A stretch of DNA of 64,000 bases from Mallotus nudiflorus (taxonomy: Eukaryota > Streptophyta > Magnoliopsida > Malpighiales > Euphorbiaceae), in NCBI GenBank assembly GCA_947683625.1, contig CANTUR010000634.1:248001-312000 (forward strand), given 5' to 3'. Numbering within the stretch: the stretch's first letter is position 1; every line of letters starts with the position of its first letter. The translations under genes were made by a program, and so were the position numbers. This document shows, piece after piece, positions 51,029-63,757 of this stretch. The notes under the pieces were generated by a model. The model saw only the letters and a list, made by a program, of their open reading frames with translations. It was not told where the DNA came from and did not search any database.

Positions 51029-51371
51029 TTAATTGTCTTCTGTGGCAAAAATGTTTAATTACATAATTGATAATTACATAATTGATCACCAAAATCTAAA
51101 TTTTTCTTTACAATGCTCAATGCATGATGGAACATGATAGTTATAAGAAAAATAATAACAATAATACAAACTCCTCATAAATTGTTGTTTTTCTTGCTAA
51201 AGATTGCTTCCCTTGTCATAATCTTGATACCTCTCACCCACAACTCAACCATTTCAGGGATAACATGGAATATTCCAGGGTCTTTCGCGTCAAATTTTCT
51301 CCTTCGATTCCACAAGAACTTTGAGCTAGGACCAACCTCAGCTTCTTACAAATCACTTTTCTCTTGCTTGA
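51029..51371. other. 3' flank of the dehydrogenase, no gene
   Basis: A+T-rich DNA up to the GypA target site GTTAC (51372-51376). If the ankyrin gene once continued here, its lost 3' exon would lie in this stretch on the minus strand. I could not recognise it. Confidence 0.4.
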
Positions 51372-51376
51372 GTTAC

Positions 51377-51853
51377 TAATGTGGATGAGGCAGCATTGAA
51401 GTTTATGGATGGATTTGATAGAGTGGGTTTGCACACTTGGGCTTCAAATGTACATTCGTGGTAGCATCGGTTGACCCATGAGGCCCATAATATATCAAAT
51501 CGAAACTGACTCAGAGAGCTATAATGGATGTTACACTCTTCGTGTATAGCAGTCCATCTTCAGGCTCAAATTCTTTTATTTAGGCCTTTAAAATTTACTT
51601 TAAAGTTTATGTTCCTTTTTTTTGGGGTTTTTTTATCTTTTCATTTTTTTTGGTTTTAGGGTCTTTTCCTAGATACTATTTATTTGCCTCTTTAATTGTT
51701 TTGGGATAGTTTTTGATGAATTAAAATAAATTACATATGTAATTTTTCCAATTCCTCTAGAATTCTTTGAATTAATAGGGTTTTGGACTATTAAATTCGG
51801 GTATTCCTTGAATCAAAGAATTCAATTTTTATTTCAAAGCTTGCACTACTTCA
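51377..51853 (+). repeat. GypA copy 2: 5' LTR
   Basis: 477 bases. It begins TAATGTGG where the other GypA LTRs have TGATGTGG, so the terminal G was probably lost by mutation. It ends CACTACTTCA before the primer site. Confidence 0.88.
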
Positions 51854-51855
51854 GG

Positions 51856-51867
51856 TGGTATCAGAGC
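51856..51867 (+). other. Primer binding site (tRNA-Met), GypA copy 2
   Basis: TGGTATCAGAGC, perfect complement type, two bases after the 5' LTR. Confidence 0.93.
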
Positions 51868-51882
51868 ATCGATCCTGACAAC

Positions 51883-52935
51883 ATGCCGCCAAGGAGATAA
51901 GTGCAAGAGGTGTATGAACATGACATGGAGCAAATGGTAATTGACGAGTGAATGAATCGAGTGGTGGATTAGCTGACAGATAGATTGGCCACGATGCTGG
52001 GTAATCAAAATAAAGCCTAAGGAAATAATCGTCCACAATAGTTTAGTGATAACAAGGAGGTAAGGGATGAGTATGAAGATAAGGCTCATCACAGGAAAAA
52101 TTGGCTTATTGCAGATGATGCTAATAGGCGCTGGGAGATAGGCATACGAATTGAGATTCTAGAATTTCATGGTAGCCTTTAAGCTAAAGAATTTCTAAAT
52201 TGGTTATCTATGGTCGAGGAGATCTTAGAATTTAAAGGGGTGTCAGAAGACAAGCGTGTACCTCTGGTTGCCATGAGATTAAGGGGTAGGGCTATTGTGT
52301 GGTGGCAGCAATCAAAATTGACTCACACCAAATTAGGAAAGAGTAAAATTACTACTTAGGAGAAGATGAAGAAACATATGCGATATGCCTTTCTTCCAAA
52401 TAATTTTCAACGGCTGATGTACCAATTTCTGCAAAATTTGAGACAAGGTATGAGATCGATAGATGATTACACTACTGAGTTTTATCAATTGCTTGTAAGG
52501 AATGAAATTTAAAAGACGAAGGATCAGTTGGTAGCAAGGTATATTGGAGGTTTCAGGCCACAACTGCAGGACACAGTGAATCTGTTTGATCCTATTTTTA
52601 TGTCTGTAGCTCATCAGAGGGCTTTAGTGGTTAAGAGGTAGTCACTAAAAACTACCAATTTGGACACTTAGGGTAGTGGCTCTAGCAATAACAGTGCTAC
52701 TGTTAATAATAGTGGTGTCAATAAAACAGCAAGTGGTGGTGGTGGTGGTAGTGGTGTCATCAGTAATAACAGAGGCATGGGGTAATCCAATAGGCTAGCA
52801 GAGGGCATAAAATGTTTTGGCTATGGAGAGGTTAGCCATAGACTATCTGAATGTAAAAAGACAGCGGGAAAAAAAACCCTCTTCATTGAGGCAGATGATT
52901 TTGTTGAGGAGGACTGGGAAATTGAGGGTGATCTT
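51883..52935 (+). pseudogene. GypA copy 2: Gag
   Basis: Start MPPRR followed at once by TAA where Gln is usual. Readable parts are EILEFHGSL, FLNWLSMVEEILEFKGV, MRLRGRAIVWWQQ, LRQGMRSIDDYTTEFYQLL and ARYIGGFRPQLQDTVNLFDP, a Ty3/gypsy capsid. A Gly/Asn-rich spacer follows (52676-52770) and a zinc knuckle CFGYGEVSHRLSEC with Tyr in place of the second Cys. About ten stops, mostly from Gln or Trp codons. Confidence 0.87.
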
Positions 52936-53526
52936 ATGTATAATGAGGATAAAATAGTTAAGGAATTGCTTTTGAATGGTGATGTGGGGATTGCCCTTGT
53001 TTTTAGGTTTTCTTGTCTGACCCCAAAGGCAAGTTTAGAGGAGGATTGGCTAAGAAGTAATATCTTTCAGCCTTCTTGCACTATTAAAGACAACTTATGC
53101 CACTTTGCAATTAATAGAGGGAGTTGCGAGAATATAGTGTCTGCAGAGGCTGTCCAAAAACTAGACATACCGATTGAAAGTCATCTTAAACCCTATAAAT
53201 TAGCCTGACTAAAGAAGGGTGGGGAAGTTGCAGTGTCTAAGAGAGCTTTAGTGTCGTTCTCCATTGGTAAGAGATATAAAGATGTTGTATAGTGTGATAT
53301 GGTGGATATGGATGCCTTTCATTTGTTGTTGGGAAGGCCATGGCAGTATGACAGGGACGTGACGCATAATGGCAGAACCAATACTTATAGCTTCATCTTT
53401 GATGGGGTTAAAATTATGTTGCTACCTAACCAACTAGTGGATATACTAAAACCAACCAGTGGAACTAATATGTTGTTGTCTTTAGCTCAATTTGATGAGG
53501 AGCTATAAGAGTCAGACATAGGGCAT
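52936..53526 (+). pseudogene. GypA copy 2: protease/linker
   Basis: 52936-53208 and 53299-53508 carry CHFAINRGSCENIVSAEAVQ and FHLLLGRPWQYDRDVTHNGR, the protease-like domain of this group in which the typical D-S/T-G triplet is not evident (NRGSCENIV). The stop at 53506-53508 is shared with copy 1 (23491-23493). Confidence 0.8.
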
Positions 53527-54203
53527 ATGTTGTTAAGAAAAGAGGTGGTCGATCCTGTTACAGTCCTAGAAGTTATAGCTCCCTTGGTTACAGAATTCAA
53601 TGACTTATTTCCTAATGAAATTCTTGACTGTTTGTCCCTATTCCATGAATTTCAGCATCATATTGATTTGGTTCCTAGAGCGACATTGCCAAACAGACCA
53701 CATTATAGGATAAGTCCTAGTAAGCATGAGGAGTTACATCGACAGGTGGAGGAGCTACTTATTAAATATCATGTTAGGGATAGCATGAGCCCTTGTGATG
53801 TTCCTGCCCTTTTGATGGCTAAGAAATATGGGTCTTGGCATATGTGTGTGGATAGCTGAGCCATCAATAAGATCACCGTAAGGTGTAGATTTCCTATCCC
53901 ATGTCTAGATGATTTGTTTGATCAGATTAGTGGTGCAATTATTTTTACTAAACTTGATTTAAAAAGTGGATATTATCAAATACGTGTTCGGCCTGGGGAT
54001 GAGTAGAAAATAGCATTTAAGACTAAGGAAGGGCTGTAAGAGTGGCTTGTGATGCCCTTCGGATTATCAAATGCCCCTAGTACTTTTATGTGTGTTATGA
54101 ACCAATTGTTGAGGCTTTCATCGGCCGGTTTATTATGGTCTACTTTGATGATATCCTTATATATATTACTAATCATGATAAGTATTTACAACACGATCAT
54201 GAG
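53527..54203 (+). pseudogene. GypA copy 2: reverse transcriptase, N-terminal part
   Basis: 53527-53859 has LVTEFNDLFPNEI, HHIDLVPRATLPNRPHYR, SPSKHEELHRQVEELL and MSPCDVPALLMAKK. Beyond stops, [20 protein letters not shown] and [16 protein letters not shown] follow. Copy 1 has matching text. It is cut at 54204 by the solo LTR just after the palm. Confidence 0.9.
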
Positions 54204-56251
54204 TATAGACGGTGGGGTTTAGCACGCGTTGAAAATTTTAGCAACCACGACACTGTTTGAGCTCAGGGCTCTAGATAACACACTAACCGCTGTTAAAAAG
54301 ACATGACGTGGAGATGAAGAGTCGCCACCTAGGATAATAACTGGGACAAATCGAAAAGGTGGTACTCGATTCCCTAAAAGAAAGCTAACACCACAACCAG
54401 GAAATTCTGGATATGGAATACCAACTTCTTTCAGTCTTGTGTTCATTTAGAATTACTTTATGAATTATTATCTTATTCTCTATTTATATGCAATTTCATA
54501 TAAACCCTAAAAATAATCAACTCCAAGGCAAACTAGTCATAAAATATATAAGTAAATAATGCATTTAATAAATCACATAATCTCTAAATTATTCTAATCT
54601 ACATGGATTTTAAATAAATGAGTTAAATCTACATATTTTAATTCTAAATATGAGCTTAAATCCACAAATTATGGAATATTTAAATTAGCGGGCTTAATTC
54701 TACATGTTATGAAGGTATTTAAATTAGGGGGCTTAATTCTACAGATTATGAAAGAAGGCTTAAATCAAGTGGGCTAAATCTAAATTAATTAGGTAGACCT
54801 ATGTCTAATTAACTAAATGGGCCTAAGGATATTTCTAACCTAAAATCTAATTAATTATGGGCCTAAAGGCATATTTTAATTAATTAAACTTAATTAATTA
54901 TTAAGTGAGATGGACTAAAGGAATTACTAAACTTAAATAAATAAATCAAAGCCCAAAATGGGCTTAAGGCCCAAAACACATAAAAATAATAAATAAGTCA
55001 AAAAACAAATAAAAACATAAAAGAAACAATTAAATAAGATCAAACAAATAATTAAATTAATCCTCACTAAAACCCTAATTTTTATTAACATGCAGCCTAA
55101 ATTAATCTACTTCCTCCATTAATTTTAAATAATTACCTAATTAAAACCTAATTTTTACTAACTAATTTAATCAAAATAAACATGCAACCACACATATAAT
55201 TTTATTACTGCCACTATTGGGGCTATTACATTAATTCATAAAAAAATTAATAAAATAAAAATAAAGTAATAAATAAAAATAAAGATAATAAAAATAGAAT
55301 AAAACCCTAGAAACTAAGTCTCTACGAGGCTTTATCCATAGTCTTCTCATGAAATTCAATTCATCCCTCACATGATCACCATGCGTTTTCCTCTATAATT
55401 ATAAAAAAAAAAAGATAAAAAAATGATTAATGAATAAATTATGATAATAACTTAAAAGAATGATAATAAAAATAATAATGTAAAATAATCAAATAAATAA
55501 ACAACTAAATAAAGAATAGAAAAAGATGACATACTTATGGATGATTTAAGGTACTCATCGGATTAGTAGTTCACCATTCTTGATAAGCCTTCGAATTTTC
55601 TTCTTCAAAAATTCTCTATGAACCTTGAATTAATTGTTGAATCAAAAATAATTTTTTGGTAAAACATTCAAAAGAAAATCACGTTCCCTCTTCCTCTCTT
55701 CTTCCTTCTCTCTTTTTCTTTTTTTCTTTCTCCCCTTTTTCTTAAGCTTTTTTTCCTTCCTCCTCTTTCCTACCTTGTTCCCCTTTATATAGTAGAACTA
55801 GGAAGCCTAACCCTAATCTTAATGTGATTCTAATTCCTAAATTATATTTAGGAATTTTAAACCAGTTAGGATTGAGTTAATTAGGAAGTTTAAACCAATT
55901 AAAATACCGAATTGGAAATAATTAAAAATAGAAAAAAACAGAAGAATTCAATTCCGATCAGAATTGTTGTAATTCCGATCGAAATTACATAATTTCGGTC
56001 GTAATTATGGAATTCCGACACACTCTTTTTTTTAACATTTAATTATAAAATGGCCCCTGAAAACATTTAAATTTTGCAATTAGGTCCTAAAAAAGAACTT
56101 TGGGATTCAGTCCCTAAAAACATTAAATCCTTCCTTTCAAAGCTGCATTTAAGCCCTTAGAATTTTGTAAAGATTAAGCATCGAAGATATTTTCATTACT
56201 GGAGTCCTTTGCTGCATCCATAACATATCATCCTAAAATTGGGTGTCTACA
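54204..56251 (+). mobile_element. Solo LTR, same family as 4548-6759
   Basis: 2048 bases, from TATAGACGG (TGTAGA-type start with one change) to GTGTCTACA. Target duplication: ATGAG (54199-54203) and GTGAG (56252-56256); copy 1 shows GTGAG once at the empty site (near 24186). It matches 4548-6759 along its length (CTCAGGGCTCTAGA, AAAGAAAGCTA, pyrimidine tract, AATTCCGATC words). Confidence 0.92.
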
Positions 56252-58261
56252 GTGAGGTTTTTAGTGTGTTGCACAAGGAACAGTTCTATGCTGCTTTAAA
56301 GAAATGTGTCTTCATATCTCGCAAGTTACTGTTTTTAGGGTATATGATTTCTGCAGTAGATTTAGAAGTGGATGAAGTTAAGGTGGCAACGGTAAGGGAA
56401 TGACCTAGACTAAGTACTTTAATAGAAGTGAGGAGTTTTCATGTGTTGGCCTAATTTTATCGGCATTTCATTGTAAATTTTAGCACCATAATGGCTCTTA
56501 TTATAGATTAGATGAAGGGTACTCAGTTTGAATGGATGGAGGCAGTAGAGGTAGCCTTCAATGATATCAAGGAATGCCTTACAACAGCCCTAATCTTAGT
56601 GTTGTCAGATTTTTCACAAGCTTTTGAGCTTTATATAGACGCATTTAAAGTTGGAATTGGTGTTGCCTTAATTCAGAATAACTGCCCTGTGGCATTTTAT
56701 AGTGAGAAGTTATCCGGTTTATAACTCAATTACAGTACGTATGACATTGAGTTTTATGCATTAGTGCAAGTAGTATAACATTAGCGACATTATCTGTTCC
56801 ATAGAGAATTTATCTTGTATACTGACCATGATTCTTTGAAGCATTTGCACCAGCAGGATAAAGTTTCATCCTGCCATGCTAGGTGGGTCGCCTATCTTGA
56901 ATGCTTCACTTTTATGGTGAAGCATAAATCTGGTATTACAAATAGACTGGCTGATGCTTTGAGCTGTTGAAATAGTTTGTTGGTGACTATGCGGGTTGAG
57001 GTGCCCGGCTTTAATTCTTTTAAGGATTTAGTGGCTATTGATCCTTACTTTTCTACGGTGTTACAAGATGTACAGGCTAGGAAGAGGACAAAATTTATAT
57101 TGTAAGAGGGGTTCTTATTTCGGAACACTCAATTGTGCATTCCAGATTATAGCCTACGCCTATAGATCATTAAAGAGTTACATGGGGAGGGACATATGGG
57201 TAGAGATAGAATGTTATAACTAATTCAAGCTTTATATTTCTGGCCTACAGTTCGCCAAGAGGTTAATAAGTACATTCAGAGGTGCATAATTTGCCAGGTT
57301 TCGAAAGGAATAGCCATAAATGCGGGACTGTACATGCCTCTCCCACTTCCTTCTTAACCTTGGACTGACATTAGTATGGACTTTGTGTTGGGATTGCCAC
57401 GTACTCAGCAAGGTAATGGTTCCATCTTTGTTGTTGTTGATAAATTTTCTAAGATGGTTCATTTTATTTCTTGTAAGAAAACTACAAACGTCGTAACTAT
57501 GGCACAACTATTCTTTTGAGATGTGTACTTTCATAGGTTGCCTATGTCTATGGTCTCTGATAGAGACACTCGTTTCCTCAGTTATTTTTGGTGCAGTCTA
57601 TGGAAGATGATCAATACTCAACTGAACTTCAACAGTGCCTATCAACCTCAAACAGATGGGAAAACTAAAGTAATGAACAGGTCCTTAGGCAACTTGTTGC
57701 GTTATTTAGTGGGGGATTATGTAAAGGGTTGGGATCAGAAATTATGTCAAGCAGAATTCGCCCACAACCACGCTGTTAATCGCAGCACTAGGTTTAGCCC
57801 TTTCTAGGTTGTTTACTCCATTTAGCCAAGGGGTCCTCTTGATTTAATGCCCCTGCCTAACAAGATAAGGGTCCATAGAAAAAAAGCAACATATTTATTT
57901 TGGGTTTACAAGATGTACATAGGACAGTTTTTAATAATTTTTTTACTGCCAATTCTCAGTACAAGTAGCCTGCTAACCAAAAACGCCGACCTTTGGAGCT
58001 CGAGGTTGGTGACTTTGTATGGGCAGTCCTGATAAAAGATTACTTTCCAGTATGGGAATACAATAAGCTATCTGCCAGAAAGATTGGTCTAATGAAGGTA
58101 ATACAGAAGATCAATTTCAATGTCTATCGTCTAAAGCTGCCTAGCCATGTCCGTATGGCAAATGTGTTTAATGTTAGGCATTTAATTCCCTTCTTTATTG
58201 ATTCTTCTGATGATGATGCTGTGATCAATTTGAGGCTAAATTTTCTGTCACCTAAAGGGAA
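56252..58261 (+). pseudogene. GypA copy 2: reverse transcriptase end, RNase H and integrase
   Basis: KKCVFISRKLLFLGYMIS resumes the polymerase. 56512-56724 is the connection/RNase H part (FELYIDAFKVGIGVALIQNN, CPVAFYSEKL). A stop at 56782-56784 matches copy 1. The integrase core shows [24 protein letters not shown] and QPQTDGKTKVMNRSLGNLLR, in which the third catalytic position is Lys in KTKVM instead of Glu. 57993-58325 is the C-terminal part (LEVGDFVWAVLIKD, KLSARKIG, PSHVRMANVFNVRHLIPF). The frame runs past 58262 into the LTR. Confidence 0.9.
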
Positions 58262-58730
58262 TGATGTGGATAAGGCAACATTGAAGTTTATGGATGGATT
58301 TGTTAGAGTGGGCTTGTGCACTTAGGCTTCAAATGGATGTTCGTGGCAACATCGGTTGACCCATGGGGCCCATAATATATCAAATCGAAGTTGACTCAGA
58401 GAGCTATAATGGGTGCTACACTCTTCAGCTATAGCAATCCATCTTCAGATCCAAATTCCTTTGTTTAGGGCTTTAAATTTTACTTTAAAGTTTATGTTCC
58501 TTTTTTTTTATCTTTTCCTTTTTTTTTTCATTTTAGGGTTTTTTCCTAAATACTATTTATTTGCCTCTTTAATGGTTTTAGGATAGTTTTTGATGAATTA
58601 AAATAAATTATAGACATAATTTTTCTAATCCCTCTGAAATTCTTTAAATCGACAGGGTTTTGGACTATTGAATTCAGGTATTCCTTGAATCAACGAATTC
58701 AATTTTTATTTCAAAGCTTGCTTTACATCA
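58262..58730 (+). repeat. GypA copy 2: 3' LTR
   Basis: 469 bases, TGATGTGG to TTTACATCA. The last about 20 codons of the pol frame (to 58325) lie inside it. Confidence 0.92.
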
Positions 58731-59619
58731 CTTACCCCACCGCAACACTCACCCACCATCTTCAACACTTTATAGTGAGGAGACCCTTCACCGCATTTAG
58801 TATGTTTCTTGACACGAGTACTCTCCAACACAAGTTGTCTAGCTAGCTGATTTAATATTACATTTTCTGTTTCATTTCTATGCTCGTTCTTTCTTGCCAG
58901 AAAGAGTGCAATTTCGTGCTTTGTGTTCTTAATATCATAGCTCACCCCACATGAGATTAGAATCTCATATACTCCACTATTGCCCCCCCATACTGCTAAC
59001 ATTAATGGGGTGTATCCATCACTGTCAAATGCATTTATATCGTAACCTCATTTAGCCAACATGGAAACCAAATTCAAGTCTCCATGATGGGCAGCTCGGT
59101 GTAAAGCATGAATGCCAGCAGAGTAATTATACCATTCTTCAAGTGAATACTCTAGCATCACCTTTTCAATTACTTCATCATGGTGGTTTAATTCTGATAA
59201 GCTAATAACTATTTCGCCATATTTATTTTTTAGTTTTATGTTAGCTCTTGCGTAAACAATTAGCCTAAAAGCTTCTTGACATAGTGGAAGAATGATAAAA
59301 CAAAAATTAGTGATTGTTGAATTGCACACAACTATCAAACACTAATCGTCTATAACTTGCACTTCGCAAACTCATGATGTAAACATTAAAATTTAAAGAA
59401 TTTTGGAAAATTGAAAGGAATTCAAATTCTATTATTCATAATAATGGACAAAGTCCTAAAACAAAAGTTTAAATAGAAAAATCCTAAAAAAAAGGTCCCA
59501 AACAAAATAGGAAAAAGAGGTCCAAAAATAACTAAAACACAAAATTGCCTTTTTGAAGGCCTAAACGATTGAATTTGCCCGAAAAGTCACGGAGCCCATA
59601 AGTAAAGCTAGTGACTTGT

Positions 59620-60233
<614 letters not shown>

Positions 60234-60296
60234 ATTAGTATTAAAGCTGATGTTTGTTCTTAGGTTTATTAAAAAAAAAAAAAAAGAAAACAATTA

Positions 60297-60960
60297 TGGC
60301 ACAAAGGAGACAACAACAACAACACTTGGATGAGGTATATAAGCGTAAGGCTAGTCAACGAGTTGAGAAGCTATTTAAGTGAGTTGAACAGACGATGGAT
60401 CGATTTGAGCAGATGATAGAACAAATGATTGAAAGGATGAATGCTCTTTTGGCCAATCAAAATAGAAACAAACCAGCCCCACGAAATAACAATAATTTTA
60501 TAGGTAATTCTGATGGGGAGTTTAGCGATGAAGAGGAAAAAGAAGAGTATTATGAAGAGCCCTTATTTTTTGATATTGATGATAATAAGGATGAATATGC
60601 AATTATTGGAGATTAACCAATATTTGATAAAGATGATGAAGATGATGAAGATGATGAGGAATGTACTGAATCATTAAAAAGTTGCGATACAAAAATTTTC
60701 TTTGTTAAGAGGAATTCTTATCTGACTTCCAACGACTTAGCGATTGAGATGGAGGAACATCATGATTGTGAATATAATATGTTAGAGCAAATTGAGCATG
60801 TTGACTTCATTGGCATTGAGAAAATTCTTTATTATCATATTCCTTTAATTTAAATTTTGAAGGAATTACAAATTGTTCAGGAATTTATGATGTTCTATAC
60901 ATCTATGACCAAAATTCTTTCACGATATTTGGGCAAAATTCGAGGGTGAATTTTCTCTAC
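60297..60960 (+). pseudogene. Gag-like relic in the mini element
   Basis: MAQRRQQQQHLDEVY at 60297 resembles the N-terminus of gypsy Gag proteins. After a stop (TGA near 60380) comes a helix MDRFEQMIEQMIERMNALL (60395 on) and a strongly acidic part (DGEFSDEEEKEEYYEE; then a DDEDDED run). After further stops, the last bases (near 60930-60971) read GQNSRVNFLYAGGNDAG, like the extreme C-terminus of a gypsy integrase. So Gag start and Pol end appear joined, with all enzymes missing. Confidence 0.65.
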
Positions 60961-62734
60961 GCTGGAGGGAATGATGCAGGGCAAGTCTTGGAGTTATTGG
61001 AATAGGTCTACAGAACAATGGATAGAATACATACATTTTCAATATTATTATTATTATTTGATTTTTATTTTAATTTAGTATTGATTAGAAATTGACTTTC
61101 CTATATTATTAGGAATTTTATTTCTTACTTTAGTTAAAATTGTTTTTATTTTATTTACTAATTAAAATTAGGGTTAAGGTTGGTAAATTTGTGCCACCCT
61201 ATAAATATGTAAGTTTTAGGATTATGTGATTTAGTTTTTGATTATCAATAAAATTCTCTTAGAGATGTAATTCTCTTTTTCTCCAAATTTTTGGTATTCT
61301 TTTTTAATCAATAAATATTTGATGCCTATTTCCTGAAATTCTTCTTGAATTAACAGGTTGTAGAAGATTATTTTTCGATATTTATGCGTAAATCAACGGA
61401 TTATAATATTTATTCCATTGTTCCTTATTTTCTTTTAATTTTTTTAAGGTTCCGCTACGTTACTTGTGATCATTGGGCCGTTTCCAATCAAATTGGACTC
61501 CTGATTTGCTAAAATCCAAACCTCCAAATTTTTCTATAATTATGAAACTGCCACTACTTCAATTTTTCATATTTTTTCAGAAATTGAATTGCTTGCTCAT
61601 TGACACCTACATCACTTCTACATGACCACCTACTGCAGCTATCATACCATCAAAGAATCCATCATTATCTTATTCATCAAAATCAACATTTGATCGCTTG
61701 ATGAGCTTTTTTAAGGCCTCAAGATCATTTTCTTGTATTACAAACATTAATGGAGAAAACACTAAGGCATTGCTTGACTTGATGTTCTTCCCAGCTTGAA
61801 TCACGTTGACGACTGAGTTTGGGAAGCCAAGTGCCCATCTGGCTGACATTGCAATTGCGCTAACAGATTGACCCAGCTGAATTAACCAAACCAAAATTAG
61901 CACCAGCAGAGGCCAGGATTTTTACACATTCCTTTTGCTTATATCTAGCACATACCATCTGAGCAGCTTATCCAGAATCTATTCTAGAGTTGAGATTGCA
62001 GCCAGCAACTATCAACTGTTCAAGAACTTTAGATGAGCCTAGCCGCTTAGCTAAATGAACAGGACACCAATCACTTTTTGAAGCTGTTTTAACCGAAAAT
62101 TCTTTATCTGCACCGCACTTCATAAGAACCTCTGCTACTCTCGCATTGTTACAAAGGATAGCATGGTGGATAAAATTCCTTCCAAGGTGAAGAATGTTAG
62201 GGAGAAGTGTCGGAGGAGCATGCTTAGTATAGCACCAGTTGCTTCAAAGTACTCCACTGCACACCAGGTAATAAAGTATGCCTTGGCTAATCCAGCATCT
62301 ACTCGGAACTTTTTGCCTGGGTCCATGTCCCAAGACCAGGATCCCAATCTCACCTTGATGTCCATCCTGACACCCCCCTGCCTCAAATTCGAATCAATAC
62401 ATAATAAACAAATGCCATTGTATACTACAGCTAAAAATTCTGACAAAGGAAGATTCTACCATTGTTACACCATATCTTATATAGATGGCAAATTCATGAG
62501 CATTAGTAATTATATTCATATATAGCTCGCTTGCCCTACAAAGATGCATTAAGAACTCAAGCAATAATAAGTCAATAAGTATGAAAAGATAATTTACCTG
62601 CAGTAGCAATCTAACGATTAATATCTGCCTGCTACGATGGCTGCAACAAGTGCATTACAGTCAACATTGGCATGCAAAGATGGATTGGAATATTAAAGAA
62701 GCACTCTATCAATTACATTAGCATCGACACCACA

Positions 62735-63068
62735 CTACCACCAATTAATATGGTCAAAGTCAAATCAGTAATATTATTAAAAGATGAACAATATCTCTAA
62801 ATTGAGTCTAAAAATTTTGGTGCTCCTAAGGCAGGCAAAGGCATGAATATCCTCCATTGCAATTACAAAATAATGCTCATTTTAGTATCCCCACATCACA
62901 CAAGGTACAAAACTAATACCTACTTGCACTTCGTGGTTAGCACTGGCACAAGGAAATTTAACCTGATGGATTACTTTAAATTTGTTGTTAGTAAAAATGT
63001 TCTTATAATTTATCTTAGCAAGTCAAGCCCAAAAAAGGAGCATTTGTTGTCAAATTATATGTGATTAC
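62735..63068 (-). other. Intron of the ankyrin gene copy 2
   Basis: Donor GTAATC at 63068-63063 and acceptor GGTAG ending at 62735 on the minus strand join KLIK-type sequence to CGVDAN, as in intact relatives of the family. No insertion is seen in it. Confidence 0.6.
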
Positions 63069-63349
63069 CTTAATGAGAGTGTCTACTACATTGATAAACC
63101 TTCTGCAGCAAGCAGAGATAAGAACATGCACAGTAACTTGTGGGCAAGTCAAGTCAGACCCCATGAGCAGCTCTGCATGTCTAGCCTGTCCCAAGTAGCT
63201 CGCCTCCAAAAAAGCCTCCTCACAAGCCTGTTGACATGCCCCAGCTTTCACAAGCACCTCTAACACATCTAAATGACCCTCCCTTACTGCTGCTGTTGTA
63301 GCATTCCTCCGAAACATTTTCAGATTCATAATGGTTCCAACACTCTTCT

Positions 63350-63757
63350 ACACAATAATTAAATCACTAAACCACATTGTTATTTATCACTAATTGGTCT
63401 TTACTCTTCAAATAACATTTAAGAAAAAATAGCCTCTATCGATAGATTCCATGGTTGTTGGCTTTTTTGTCAATTAAAGTTTGATTCTCTTAAATTAAAT
63501 TATAAAATTAGTTGTTAGAAAATTTTTATTGTTCTTATGGTTCTATTTGAATTTAATCAAATTAGTTAAAATATAATGGATTCTAAAAAAAAATTAAATG
63601 CATAAAATTATTTTTAAAATCATATGAAAAAATCATGAACTAATTTTTTTTTTCCAAATCACTTACCATAAGATAATAGTTTTATCAAAATTGAAAATCT
63701 TAGGTAGTAAAAGAAATATCTTTCCTCAAGTCATGGCTTCCTGATGAACCCTAGTAG
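63350..63757. other. A+T-rich DNA, no gene
   Basis: Probably intron or upstream sequence of the ankyrin gene. No exon was recognised. Confidence 0.4.

Larger units (their letters stand above)
51377..58730 (+). mobile_element. GypA copy 2: Ty3/gypsy chromovirus-like element with both LTRs and a nested solo LTR
   Basis: It has a 5' LTR (51377-51853), primer site, Gag, protease, reverse transcriptase, RNase H, integrase and 3' LTR (58262-58730). The flanks are GTTAC (51372-51376) and CTTAC (58731-58735), four of five bases equal. Without the solo LTR it is about 5.3 kb, close to normal for this type. Dozens of stops show that it is old. It gives the reference for reading copy 1. Confidence 0.93.

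Noticed and set aside
62163..62525. 120-codon plus-strand frame
   Set aside because: It is the opposite strand of the ankyrin exon with readable ankyrin sequence and kept splice acceptor on the minus strand.
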